From: Bacteroides oleiciplenus YIT 12058 | GTDB lineage: Bacteria > Bacteroidota > Bacteroidia > Bacteroidales > Bacteroidaceae | Direction: 5' to 3' | Assembly: GCF_000315485.1 (NCBI RefSeq) | Contig: NZ_JH992941.1 | Coordinates: 62,001 to 126,000, forward strand | DNA length: 64,000 nucleotides | Shown: piece by piece, positions 46,020-55,531 of the stretch | Numbering within the stretch: position 1 is the first letter of the stretch | Layout: every line of letters begins with the position of its first letter | Position numbers and translations under genes: made by a program | The notes under the pieces: model-generated | The model's database searches: none | What the model was told of the DNA's origin: nothing | The model's input: the letters and a program-made list of their open reading frames with translations, nothing else

Positions 46020-47767
46020 ATGTATATGGCACCTGCGAACAGAAAACGTTTACCTTATGGTATGATGAACTTCGAGGATATCCGCCTCGAAAACTATTAT
46101 TATGTAGACAAGACCGCCTTTATTCCCATGATTGAGCAGGCAGACCGCTTCTTTTTCTTTATCCGTCCCCGCCGCTTCGGCAAGAGCCTGACGCTGAACT
46201 TGCTACAACACTACTATGACGTGCGTGCCAAGGACAAGTTTGACACGCTGTTCGGCGACCTCTACATTGGGCAGCATCCTACGCACGACCGCAACAGCTA
46301 TCTGGTACTGAAGCTCAACTTCTCCGGCATCATCGGTGAGCAGAACAATTACCGCCAAGGACTGGATGCGCACTGCCAGACCATGTTCGACTATTTTTGT
46401 GATATTTATGCCGACTATCTACCACAGGGCATCAAGGAAAAGCTGGATGAAAAAGATGGTGCGGTAGAGCAGCTTGAATATCTATATACAGAATGTCAAA
46501 AGACGAATCAGAAGATTTACCTCTTCATTGATGAATACGATCATTTTACCAATACCATCCTTTCGGATGCCGGAAATTTGCACCGTTACACAGACGAGAC
46601 ACATAAGGAAGGTTATCTGCGCGCTTTCTTCAATAAGGTGAAAGCTGGAACCGACTCTTGCATCAAACGCTGCTTCATCACCGGAGTCAGTCCCGTGACG
46701 ATGGATGACCTGACCAGCGGTTTCAATATCGGGACAAACTATTCCTTACGCCGGAATTTAACGCAATGATGGGCTTTACGGAAGAAGAAGTGCGCGAAAT
46801 GCTGACATACTATTCCACGAACAGCCCATTCCATCACAGCGTGGACGAATTGATAGAGATAATAAAACCATGGTATGACAATTATTGCTTTGCCGAGGAA
46901 TGCTATGGCGGAACTACGATGTACAATTCCAACATGGTGCTCTATTTCGTCAAGAACTATATTCAAAATGGAAAAGCTCCGCGGAGTATGTTAGAAGATA
47001 ACATTCGTATCGACTACGAGAAGCTGCGCATGCTCATCCGCAAGGACAAGGAGTTTGCACACGATGCTTCCATTATCCAAACCTTGGTAAGCCAAGGCTT
47101 CATCACTGGAGAATTGAAAAAAGGTTTTCCGGCTGTCAACATAACCAATCCCAACAACTTCGTGAGCCTGCTCTATTATTTTGGGATGCTTACCATCAGC
47201 GGCACGCACGAAGGAAAGACGAAGCTCACCATCCCCAACATGGTAGTCCGCGAACAGTTATACACCTATCTGCTGAACACCTACAACGATGCCGACCTCA
47301 GTTTTGACAGTTACGAAAAGAGTGAACTGGCAAGTGCCTTGGCTTATCGTGGCGACTGGCAAGCTTACTTCGGTTACATCGCTGATTGCCTGAAACGTTA
47401 CGCCTCCCAGCGCGACAAGCAGAAAGGCGAATTCTTCGTCCACGGCTTTACCCTTGCCATGACGGCTCAGAACCGCTTCTACCGTCCCATCTCCGAGCAG
47501 GACACGCAGGCCGGCTATGTAGATATCTTTCTTTGTCCGATGCTGGAGATTTACTCTGACATGAAGCACAGTTACATCGTGGAACTGAAATATGCCAAAT
47601 ACAAAGACCCCGAAACCCGAGTGGAGGAACTTCGCCGGGAAGCCATCGAACAGGCCAACCGTTATGCAGAGACAGACACGGTGAAGTGTGCCATCGGCGC
47701 CACAGAATTACATAAGATTGTGGTGGTATATAAAGGAATGGAAATGCGGGTGTGCGAAGAGGTGTAG
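46020..47767 (+). pseudogene. AAA-ATPase / PD-(D/E)XK nuclease-like gene, frameshifted
   Basis: A gene of the Bacteroides AAA-ATPase-like/DUF1703 family. Frame 1 covers residues 1-250 (ends TGA at 46767-46769) with Walker A-like RPRRFGKSLTLNLL and Walker B IYLFIDEYDHF. The sequence continues in the next frame from about 46750 (PEFNAMMGFTEEEV) to 47767, with the nuclease-type motif HSYIVELKYAK near the end. The join at about 46746-46751 lacks one base, since family members run NYSLSPEFN. One deleted base, or a sequencing error, breaks it. The family is present in many scattered copies in Bacteroides and its role is unknown. It does not resemble the PUL genes around it. Confidence 0.85.
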
Positions 47768-47825
47768 CCTCCGTCCCGGTGCCTATGCAAAAATAATCCA
47801 AAGACTAAAAAAATAATCCAAACAC

Positions 47826-47870
47826 AGTCCAAGAATACCACAAACGGGCGATTCTTGGACTATTCTTTTA
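47826..47870 (+). terminator. Terminator after AAA-ATPase gene
   Basis: AGTCCAAGAAT (47826-47836) pairs perfectly with 47851-47861, with a 14-nt loop, and ATTCTTTTATT follows. It separates the AAA-ATPase gene from the GH97 operon. Confidence 0.85.
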
Positions 47871-47950
47871 TTACATTATATTATTCAGTCCTTCCACTCA
47901 CTCCTTTTTCACTTACTTTGCACACGAACCAAATAAAGAGCTAATCGATT

Positions 47951-50680
47951 ATGAAAAACTGCACATCTCTCAAATTAGTCGTTATTTCCTTATTTTTATA
48001 CTTCGGAAATAATTCACTCGGAGCATCCCCCGGAAAGAAATATGCACTCTCCTCTCCCGATGGAAAGTTGAAAGTGGAGGTGACTGCCGGAAATGAACTG
48101 TCTTATCAGGTGATGCACGAAAACGATACAATTCTCTCTCATTCTAACATAGGATTAGTTCTGGCAGACGGAACTACAATAGGAAACAATTCTCAGGTGA
48201 CAGGTATTAAAAGGAAAAAGGTCAGGGATAATGTAGAGTCTCCTTTCTATCGCTTCAAGGAGTTCATAGCCACATGCAATGAACTCAACTTGAAGCTGAA
48301 AGGTGATTTCGGCGTTACCTTCCGCGCCTATAATGAAGGAGTGGCTTATCGTTTTTACACAACACAAAAGACAGAAGTAACCATCAAAGAAGAAGTGGCA
48401 GAATTTAACTTCAACCAGGATTACACAGCCTATCTTCCTTATACAACCAACGATAAGAAGCCAATGGCAATGGCTTTCCAGAATGTCTACGACGTTACTC
48501 CACTATCGAAAGCACAGCCGAAGCTGGCTTTCCTGCCCGTAACCGTAGACTGTGGTAAAGCCAAGCTGACGATATTGGAGTCTGACCTCGAAGCTTATCC
48601 AGGTATGTTTGTACAATCACAAGGCGAAAAATATAGTTTAAAAGGAGCATTTGCTCCCTACCCCACCAAGACAGATTTCTATCCCTGGCGCAGACAGGAA
48701 TATGTGACAGAGACAACCGATTTCATAGCCCGCAGTAAAGGTGCCCGTCCTTATCCCTGGCGTGTGCTGGCTGTGACGGAAAAAGATACGGATATGCCCG
48801 TTAACAATCTGGTTTATGCGCTGGCGTCCCCCAACCGCATAGGTGACACTTCCTGGATAAAAACCGGGAAAGTGGCCTGGGACTGGTGGAATGACTGGAA
48901 CCTGAAAGGCGTTCCCTTCAAGGCAGGCATCAATATGGATACCTACAAATATTATATAGATTTCGCCAGCCGCAACGGCATCGAGTTTATTGTGCTCGAC
49001 GAAGGCTGGTACGACCCCAAAAGCGGTGATATGCTGACCGTCATTCCCGAACTGAACCTCCCGGAGCTGGTTGCTTACGGAAAGGAGAAGGGAGTGGAAC
49101 TCATACTCTGGACAGTATTCAACGTACTCGACAACCAACTGGAAACTGCTTGCAAGAAGTACTCCGACATGGGCATCAAAGGTTTTAAAGTCGACTTCCT
49201 TGACCGCGACGACCAGACAGCCGTTGAAATGGTATACCGTATTGCCGAAGCCACTGCCAAGCATAAACTGACGCTCGACCTGCACGGCATCTATAAACCG
49301 ACAGACATCAACCGTACTTATCCGAACATCATCAACTTCGAAAGTCTGTTTAGCATGGAAGAAGTGAAATGGACGGATATAAAAAATAATATGCCGCTTT
49401 ATGATGTCACTTTCCCCTACATCCGTATGATGGCAGGTCCGGTAGACTACACACCGGGAGCTATGCGTAATGCCACAAAAGCTGACTGGCGTGCCGTTTA
49501 CTATACGCCAATAAGTATGGGAACCCGTTGCCATCAACTGGCTGCCTATATCGTGCATGATTCCCCCCTCACCATGCTATGTGATGCACCGACAAATTAT
49601 CTGAATGAACAGGAATGTGTGGATTTCATCACCTCCATTCCTGTAGAAACTGATTCTACTTTTATCGCCGCAGGCAAATTAGGAGAATACATTGTGACCG
49701 TCCGTAAGAAAGACATCAACTGGTACATCGGTGGAATGACGAACTGGGACGAACGGGATGTGGAAATAGACTTCTCTTTCCTGCCAACAGGTGCCTGTTA
49801 CACCACCACGTTATTCACTGACGGCATCAACGCCAACAAACAGGCGGAAGATTACCGTACAGAAACGCTCACAATAGATAAAAACAAGCGGATGAAATTA
49901 CATTTAGCTTCAGGTGGAGGATTTGCAATGAAGCTCGAAGCCTGTCCGGTACGCGGAACGGTGACAACAATACCCGAAGGCAAGGATATTCCTTCTTTCT
50001 ATAAGAAATACATTGAAACGGAAGGTTTATATGTCACTTCATCCGAGCGGGTGAGCGACGAGGCATTGCTAAAAGCCTGTGATATTATCAGTCTGATGCT
50101 GGCCAAACGGCCTGACGTGAAAGCACACATGGTGAAGAAGGGTTGCCACGTAATGGTAATAGGGAAAGATGAAGCAACTTGCGACTTGCCGGAGTTTGCC
50201 CATATCTGTAATTCCCCCGATAGCATTGCTTACTGGAACTGGCGCGCCCGCGGTTTCGGAGGTGCACCGGAAGATGAATTCTCCGCCAGTTGCGGAGAGG
50301 AGAACCTGTTGGGTTTGCCTCAGGATAAGTATACGGGTGAGAATATCCTGATTCATGAATTTGCGCACTTGATACATCTGGTAGGGATAGTTGGTATAGA
50401 ACCTGATTTCAATGACCGACTGGAGACTTTATGGAAAAACGCAGGCGAAAAAGGATTATGGGCAAATACTTATGCCTTAAGCAATAAAGAGGAATATTTT
50501 GCCGAATGTGTACAGTCTTTCTTTAACTGTAATCGCCATGCCGAGCCTGCCGATGGAGTACATAATTCCATGAACCGACGTGTGAAACTGAAAGCATATG
50601 ATCCGGATATGTATAAGTTGTTGAAAGAATACTTTTATGAAATAGAGATACCAATTAATAACAATTCTTTCAGACAATAA
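47951..50680 (+). CDS. GH97 glycoside hydrolase fused to C-terminal zincin-like domain
   Basis: A 909-residue exported protein. The first about 680 residues form a retaining GH97: beta sandwich, then a TIM barrel with Asp415 in GFKVDFLDRDDQ (nucleophile) and Glu470 in SMEEVKW (acid/base), the same positions as in alpha-galactosidase BT1871. The family also includes beta-L-arabinopyranosidases. The last about 220 residues are extra: they carry LIHEFAHLIHLVG (His802-Glu803-His806) and ALSNKEEYFAECVQSFF, whose Glu847/848 could be a third zinc ligand. This resembles the gluzincin core of anthrax lethal factor-type domains. A GH97 joined to a peptidase-like domain is unusual. A weak -7 element (TTACTTTG, 47913-47920) precedes the start. 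GH43 follows at 10 bp. Confidence 0.9.
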   Translation: MKNCTSLKLVVISLFLYFGNNSLGASPGKKYALSSPDGKLKVEVTAGNELSYQVMHENDTILSHSNIGLVLADGTTIGNNSQVTGIKRKKVRDNVESPFYRFKEFIATCNELNLKLKGDFGVTFRAYNEGVAYRFYTTQKTEVTIKEEVAEFNFNQDYTAYLPYTTNDKKPMAMAFQNVYDVTPLSKAQPKLAFLPVTVDCGKAKLTILESDLEAYPGMFVQSQGEKYSLKGAFAPYPTKTDFYPWRRQEYVTETTDFIARSKGARPYPWRVLAVTEKDTDMPVNNLVYALASPNRIGDTSWIKTGKVAWDWWNDWNLKGVPFKAGINMDTYKYYIDFASRNGIEFIVLDEGWYDPKSGDMLTVIPELNLPELVAYGKEKGVELILWTVFNVLDNQLETACKKYSDMGIKGFKVDFLDRDDQTAVEMVYRIAEATAKHKLTLDLHGIYKPTDINRTYPNIINFESLFSMEEVKWTDIKNNMPLYDVTFPYIRMMAGPVDYTPGAMRNATKADWRAVYYTPISMGTRCHQLAAYIVHDSPLTMLCDAPTNYLNEQECVDFITSIPVETDSTFIAAGKLGEYIVTVRKKDINWYIGGMTNWDERDVEIDFSFLPTGACYTTTLFTDGINANKQAEDYRTETLTIDKNKRMKLHLASGGGFAMKLEACPVRGTVTTIPEGKDIPSFYKKYIETEGLYVTSSERVSDEALLKACDIISLMLAKRPDVKAHMVKKGCHVMVIGKDEATCDLPEFAHICNSPDSIAYWNWRARGFGGAPEDEFSASCGEENLLGLPQDKYTGENILIHEFAHLIHLVGIVGIEPDFNDRLETLWKNAGEKGLWANTYALSNKEEYFAECVQSFFNCNRHAEPADGVHNSMNRRVKLKAYDPDMYKLLKEYFYEIEIPINNNSFRQ

Positions 50681-50689
50681 AGTAACAAT

Positions 50690-53092
50690 ATGAATAGAAT
50701 CATCCTTTTAATCACTTCCCTTTTAATAGGAGTTGCCTCTGCCTTTGCGCAGACCGATTTCAATACCCCGGGCGCAGGTAATCCCATCATCCCCGGATAT
50801 TTTGCAGACCCTACTATAAAAAAGTTCGGTAACACTTATTATATGTATGCCACAACTGATGGTAGCGGTGCCGGCTTCGGTCCTGCCCAAGTGTGGACGA
50901 GCAAAGACTTCGTAAACTGGACCTTGATGCCCATGAACTGGCCCGACAGCCACTGGATATGGGCTCCCGACGTGATGCAGCACACCGATGGCAAGTATTA
51001 CTATTTCTATTGCCAACCCTGCATCATCCATTGCGGTGTAGGAGAAACCCCGCGCGGCCCGTGGAAGAACATTCTGGGAGAAAGCGAAGCAGTCCTCATT
51101 CCAGATCGTTTTGTAACAAATGCCATCACACTGGACGGGCAGACTTTTGTAGATGACGACGGCTCGGTATATATGTACTGGGGCACTTGGGGAATATACA
51201 AAGGCTTCGGCTGCGGTGCCGGAAAGCTGGCCTCTGACTTGAAAAGTTTCACCGAAACCCGCCTCATCCCCAATACCGAAGCTACGGATTTCTTCGAAGC
51301 TCCCTTCGTCATCAAACGGAATGGAACTTACTACTTCATGTATTCTTCCGGTTCCTGCCACGACCATACCTACCGTGTGCAATATGCCACTTCGGACCAA
51401 CCTCTAGGCCCTTATAAATATGGCGGCTGCATCCTCGAAACCAATACTGACGGAACCATTCACGGTCCCGGACACCACAGCATCTTACAGGAGGGTGACA
51501 ACTACTATATCGTCTACCACCGTCACGATAATCCGCACTCCAACCGTGGCTTCCACCGCCAGCTTTGCATCGACCGCATGGAGTTTGCCGAAGACGGAAG
51601 CATCCGAAAGATTACTCCCACCCACGACGGTGTAGGCGCACTGGCTCCCGCTGTAGTCAAGTCAACTAATCTGGCCTTTGGCAAGAGCGTCCTCGCCTCT
51701 TCTTTTTATGACGATAATTTCCGTCCCGAATATGCCGTAGATGATAACAACGGAACCTTGTGGCGTCCACGCGGCATGGGACAGGAATGGATTGAAATAG
51801 ACCTGGGACGTACCCAACCGATACAAACCATCTGGACACAATTTGAATACGGCACGCAGTTCTATCAATATCTGATAGAGACTTCCACCGATGGAAAACG
51901 CTGGAATATCTTTGCCGATAAACGGAACAACCACCTGGCAGGCAGCCCGATGGTGGACTTCGGAAAGACCAAAGCCCGCTACGTCCGCCTCACCTGTACC
52001 GGTGGGCAAAAGAATGGTTTCGGTGGTGCCATCTGGAACATCAAAGTATTCTCCGGCATCGAAGCCTCCGCCCCGCAGCAATGGCTCGGACTGACTGCCG
52101 CCGACTGGAATGGTCGCGAATGGCAAAACAACGAAGGGATGTTGGGAGGAGCTTTCACCCTCAAAGAAGGCGCAGCCCGCACCGGCCGTATGGACGGACG
52201 TGATGCTTTGATACTTGAACCGGGCACTACGTTGGAATTCCGTCATCCGCTGATTTCTCCTTCCAAAGAACATACAATTAGTGGGTTAGTTTATAGATTA
52301 GGTAGGTGGCAAAGCTACGAAGCGGAGTCCGCCCTTTCATCGGGTGTGATTTCGCTTCAAAGCGGAACCGAACCTTTGATAATCACTAATATCCGTTATT
52401 ATAACTGGAAACAGGAACCTGCCGAACAAGCCTACGATGCCACCACGGACATTGTTCGTCTGCCGGCAGCCAACCAGCAAAAGCGCGGCCTGGTAGTGAG
52501 CATTACCGCCGATGACTTTGAAGCCGGAGACACTGTGCACTACTTCTCCAATCATGGAGTAGACGGATACTTCGAAGCTCAGAAAGCGCCTTCTGTCATC
52601 CGGGAAGTGCAAGGAAAGAAAAGCTTCCACTTTGAAGGACATCAGGTATTCCGTTCCAGTTTCTCCCTCCCTGCGACTTTGCTGGACAATGCTCCCTATA
52701 CATTGGAAGCCTGGATATTGAACGATTCCATCGCAGAAAACGAATGTGTGGCCGATTTCACGACATCGCATGACGAACTGGAAAAGATTATGCTGGTAAA
52801 CGGAATAGAACCGCGCTGTGGAGTTATCAACCACTACGGTTGGTATGAGGATGCCAGTTATAAGGATATGAAAACGCTGGAAGGCAAATGGCAACACGTC
52901 TATATCTGCTTTGACGGTCGGATGGAGCAGGTATATATAAATGGACAACTAATCAGCGAAAAAGATATCCAATTACTGATAAAACCGTCACAATACGTAA
53001 CTTTGGGGCAGAATGCAGAACGCAACTGGCCGTTCACTGGTAATCTGCATTCGCTGAAACTCTGGGACGAATATATTCCGATGAAAAAATAA
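50690..53092 (+). CDS. GH43 (subfamily 34-like) with F5/8-type and LamG domains
   Basis: An 800-residue exported enzyme (signal peptide ending SAFAQ). The five-bladed GH43 propeller has the catalytic base Asp40 (YFADPT), a pKa-setting acid in ITLDGQTFVDDDG and the general-acid Glu in TDFFEAPFV. After residue about 330 come a discoidin/F5/8-type domain (GQEWIEIDLGRTQPIQTIWT) and a C-terminal LamG-like domain (FDGRMEQVYINGQLI). GH43 members with this architecture act on arabinose-containing plant glycans; an alpha-L-arabinofuranosidase or beta-xylosidase are both possible. The gene starts 10 bp after GH97, and GH127 follows after 22 bp, so one operon is likely. Confidence 0.9.
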   Translation: MNRIILLITSLLIGVASAFAQTDFNTPGAGNPIIPGYFADPTIKKFGNTYYMYATTDGSGAGFGPAQVWTSKDFVNWTLMPMNWPDSHWIWAPDVMQHTDGKYYYFYCQPCIIHCGVGETPRGPWKNILGESEAVLIPDRFVTNAITLDGQTFVDDDGSVYMYWGTWGIYKGFGCGAGKLASDLKSFTETRLIPNTEATDFFEAPFVIKRNGTYYFMYSSGSCHDHTYRVQYATSDQPLGPYKYGGCILETNTDGTIHGPGHHSILQEGDNYYIVYHRHDNPHSNRGFHRQLCIDRMEFAEDGSIRKITPTHDGVGALAPAVVKSTNLAFGKSVLASSFYDDNFRPEYAVDDNNGTLWRPRGMGQEWIEIDLGRTQPIQTIWTQFEYGTQFYQYLIETSTDGKRWNIFADKRNNHLAGSPMVDFGKTKARYVRLTCTGGQKNGFGGAIWNIKVFSGIEASAPQQWLGLTAADWNGREWQNNEGMLGGAFTLKEGAARTGRMDGRDALILEPGTTLEFRHPLISPSKEHTISGLVYRLGRWQSYEAESALSSGVISLQSGTEPLIITNIRYYNWKQEPAEQAYDATTDIVRLPAANQQKRGLVVSITADDFEAGDTVHYFSNHGVDGYFEAQKAPSVIREVQGKKSFHFEGHQVFRSSFSLPATLLDNAPYTLEAWILNDSIAENECVADFTTSHDELEKIMLVNGIEPRCGVINHYGWYEDASYKDMKTLEGKWQHVYICFDGRMEQVYINGQLISEKDIQLLIKPSQYVTLGQNAERNWPFTGNLHSLKLWDEYIPMKK

Positions 53093-53114
53093 CACCATAA
53101 ATAGAATGATAACC

Positions 53115-55520
53115 ATGAAGAAACTTTTAGTAAGCACTCTGATGCTTGCCACTGCAATAGGCGGTCAGGCACAAGTGAAAAATCAGTCGCACGGATACCC
53201 CATTGACCCTGTGCCCTTCACTTCGGTGAAAGTAACCGACTCCTTTTGGGGGCAGCGCCTCAACGCAAGCCGTGAAGTAACCATTCCTCTTGCTTTCAGC
53301 AAATGCGAGGAAACAGGAAGGTATCAGAACTTCGTCAACGCAGCGCATCCCAACGATACGATAAAAGTCGGCGGACTGGCCTTTGACGATACGGATGTCT
53401 ATAAAACCATTGAGGGTGCCAGTTACCTGTTGCAAACTTATCCGGACAAGAAACTGGCTAAGTACATCGACAGCGTACTGGTGATTGTAGCCGCCGCACA
53501 GGAACCGGACGGATACCTTTACACCAGTCGCACCATGAATCCGAAGCATCCGCACGAATGGGCGGGAAGCAAACGCTGGGAAAAAGTAGAAGACTTGAGC
53601 CACGAGTTCTATAATCTGGGACACATGGTGGAAGGTGCAATAGCACACTATCAGGCAACCGGGAAAAAGAATTTCCTTGATATCGCCATTAAATATGCCG
53701 ATTGCGTATGCCGTGAGATAGGCACAGGCGAAGGACAGCAAATCCGTGTTCCCGGACATCAGATTGCAGAAATGGCACTGGCTAAACTATATCTGGTCAC
53801 CGGTCAGCAAAAGTACCTCGACCAGGCTAAATTCTTCCTCGACCAGCGCGGATACACCAGCCGCACGGACGAATACAGCCAGGCACACAAGCCCGTTGTC
53901 CAGCAGGATGAAGCAGTGGGACATGCCGTTCGCGCCGCTTATATGTACGCAGGGATGGCCGACGTGGCAGCTCTCACCGGAGACACCGCCTACATTCATG
54001 CCATCGACCGTATCTGGAACAATATCGTCGGTAAGAAGTATTACATCACCGGAGGTATCGGAGCCACGGCTGCCGGAGAGGCTTTCGGTAAAAACTACGA
54101 GTTGCCCAATATGTCAGCTTATTGCGAGACTTGTGCAGCTATCGGTAATGTATATGTCAACTACCGTCTTTTCCTGTTACACGGCGAATCAAAGTATTAT
54201 GATGTACTGGAACGCACTTTATATAACGGTTTGATTTCGGGCGTATCACTGGACGGCGGCGGTTTCTTCTACCCGAATCCGCTGGAAAGTATGGGACAAC
54301 ATCAACGCCAGCCTTGGTTCGGCTGCGCTTGCTGCCCCTCTAATATCTGCCGTTTCATTCCGTCATTGCCGGGATATATCTATGCGGTAAAAGACAAAGA
54401 CGTCTATGTTAACCTCTTTATGTCCAATACTTCAGACCTAAAAGTAGGCGGTAAGGCTGTTTCTATCGAACAAACAACAAAGTATCCCTGGAACGGAGAC
54501 ATCGCCATCGGCATTAAGAAGAACAATGCCGGGCAGTTCACTATGAAAGTACGTATCCCGGGATGGGTACGGGGGCAGGTAGTTCCGAGTGACCTTTACA
54601 CCTACAGCGACGGCAAGCGTCTGAAATATACGGTAGCCGTGAACGGAGAACCCGCACAAAGCGAACTGAAAGACGGCTACTTCTGCATCGACCGCCGTTG
54701 GAAGAAGGGCGACAAAATAGAAATACACTTCGACATGGAACCACGGACTGTCAAAGCAAACAATAAAGTGGAAGCCGACCGTGGACGCATTGCCGTGGAA
54801 CGCGGCCCGATTGTATATTGTGCTGAATGGCCGGATAATAACTTCGATATTTTCAGTGTATTCATGAACCGCAACCCGAAGTTTGAAGTAGTGGAAAAGC
54901 CCTATTTACTGTATGGCATCAACCAACTGAAGACAGGGGCGCAGATTCTTGGATACGATGACCAGGGGCGCTTGACTACCACTGACGTGGATTTGACCAT
55001 GATTCCTTATTATGCATGGGCACACCGTGGTTCGGGAGCCATGGGAGTATGGTTGCCGCAGGAATTAAGCGCATCCCGCCCCACCATGCCTGCAACACTG
55101 GCTTCGGAAAGCAAGATTGATGCTTCACACAAAGTAAAATCTATCTCAGCCATCAACGACCGCCTGGTGCCGAAAGATGAGAACGACCGCTCCATGCCTT
55201 ACTATCACTGGTGGCCGAAACAAGGAAGCACCGAATGGATTTCTTATGAATTCCCGGTAGAAGCAACCGTCAGCAGTGCTACCGTATATTGGTTTGACGA
55301 TGCTCCCTGGGGTGGTTGCCGCGTACCGAAGAGCTGGAAGATTTATTATAAAGATGCACAAGGCGAATGGCAATCCGTTACCGGTGCCGACAAATACGGA
55401 GTTGAAAAAGGTACAGGAAATGTAGTTAACTTTGACCCGGTAAAAACAAAAACTGTTAAACTGGAAATCAGACAGCCGGATAAATATTCATCAGGCTTAT
55501 TTGAATGGGAAGTTAAGTAA
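53115..55520 (+). CDS. GH127 beta-L-arabinofuranosidase
   Basis: An 801-residue exported enzyme (signal peptide ending GGQAQ). Active-site residues fall at Glu338 and Cys340 in AYCETCAAIGN, and Cys404, Cys406 and Cys407 in GCACCPSN, the same E338/C340 numbers as HypBA1. A C-terminal discoidin-like beta domain (WISYEFPVEATVSSATVYWF) follows, as in the paralogue at 43173. The ATG at 53115 (MKKLLVSTL) is preferred over 53106 because it starts directly with the signal peptide. The product should free L-arabinose from beta-1,2-arabino-oligosaccharides in the periplasm. Confidence 0.92.
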   Translation: MKKLLVSTLMLATAIGGQAQVKNQSHGYPIDPVPFTSVKVTDSFWGQRLNASREVTIPLAFSKCEETGRYQNFVNAAHPNDTIKVGGLAFDDTDVYKTIEGASYLLQTYPDKKLAKYIDSVLVIVAAAQEPDGYLYTSRTMNPKHPHEWAGSKRWEKVEDLSHEFYNLGHMVEGAIAHYQATGKKNFLDIAIKYADCVCREIGTGEGQQIRVPGHQIAEMALAKLYLVTGQQKYLDQAKFFLDQRGYTSRTDEYSQAHKPVVQQDEAVGHAVRAAYMYAGMADVAALTGDTAYIHAIDRIWNNIVGKKYYITGGIGATAAGEAFGKNYELPNMSAYCETCAAIGNVYVNYRLFLLHGESKYYDVLERTLYNGLISGVSLDGGGFFYPNPLESMGQHQRQPWFGCACCPSNICRFIPSLPGYIYAVKDKDVYVNLFMSNTSDLKVGGKAVSIEQTTKYPWNGDIAIGIKKNNAGQFTMKVRIPGWVRGQVVPSDLYTYSDGKRLKYTVAVNGEPAQSELKDGYFCIDRRWKKGDKIEIHFDMEPRTVKANNKVEADRGRIAVERGPIVYCAEWPDNNFDIFSVFMNRNPKFEVVEKPYLLYGINQLKTGAQILGYDDQGRLTTTDVDLTMIPYYAWAHRGSGAMGVWLPQELSASRPTMPATLASESKIDASHKVKSISAINDRLVPKDENDRSMPYYHWWPKQGSTEWISYEFPVEATVSSATVYWFDDAPWGGCRVPKSWKIYYKDAQGEWQSVTGADKYGVEKGTGNVVNFDPVKTKTVKLEIRQPDKYSSGLFEWEVK

Positions 55521-55531
55521 AGGTTAGGTAT

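Noticed and set aside
46766..47767. Separate gene starting at ATG 46766
   Set aside because: It continues the AAA-ATPase family sequence directly, so it is the second half of one frameshifted gene.
48638..49558. 306-codon minus-strand frame inside GH97
   Set aside because: It runs antisense through the GH97 catalytic barrel and has no recognisable domain.
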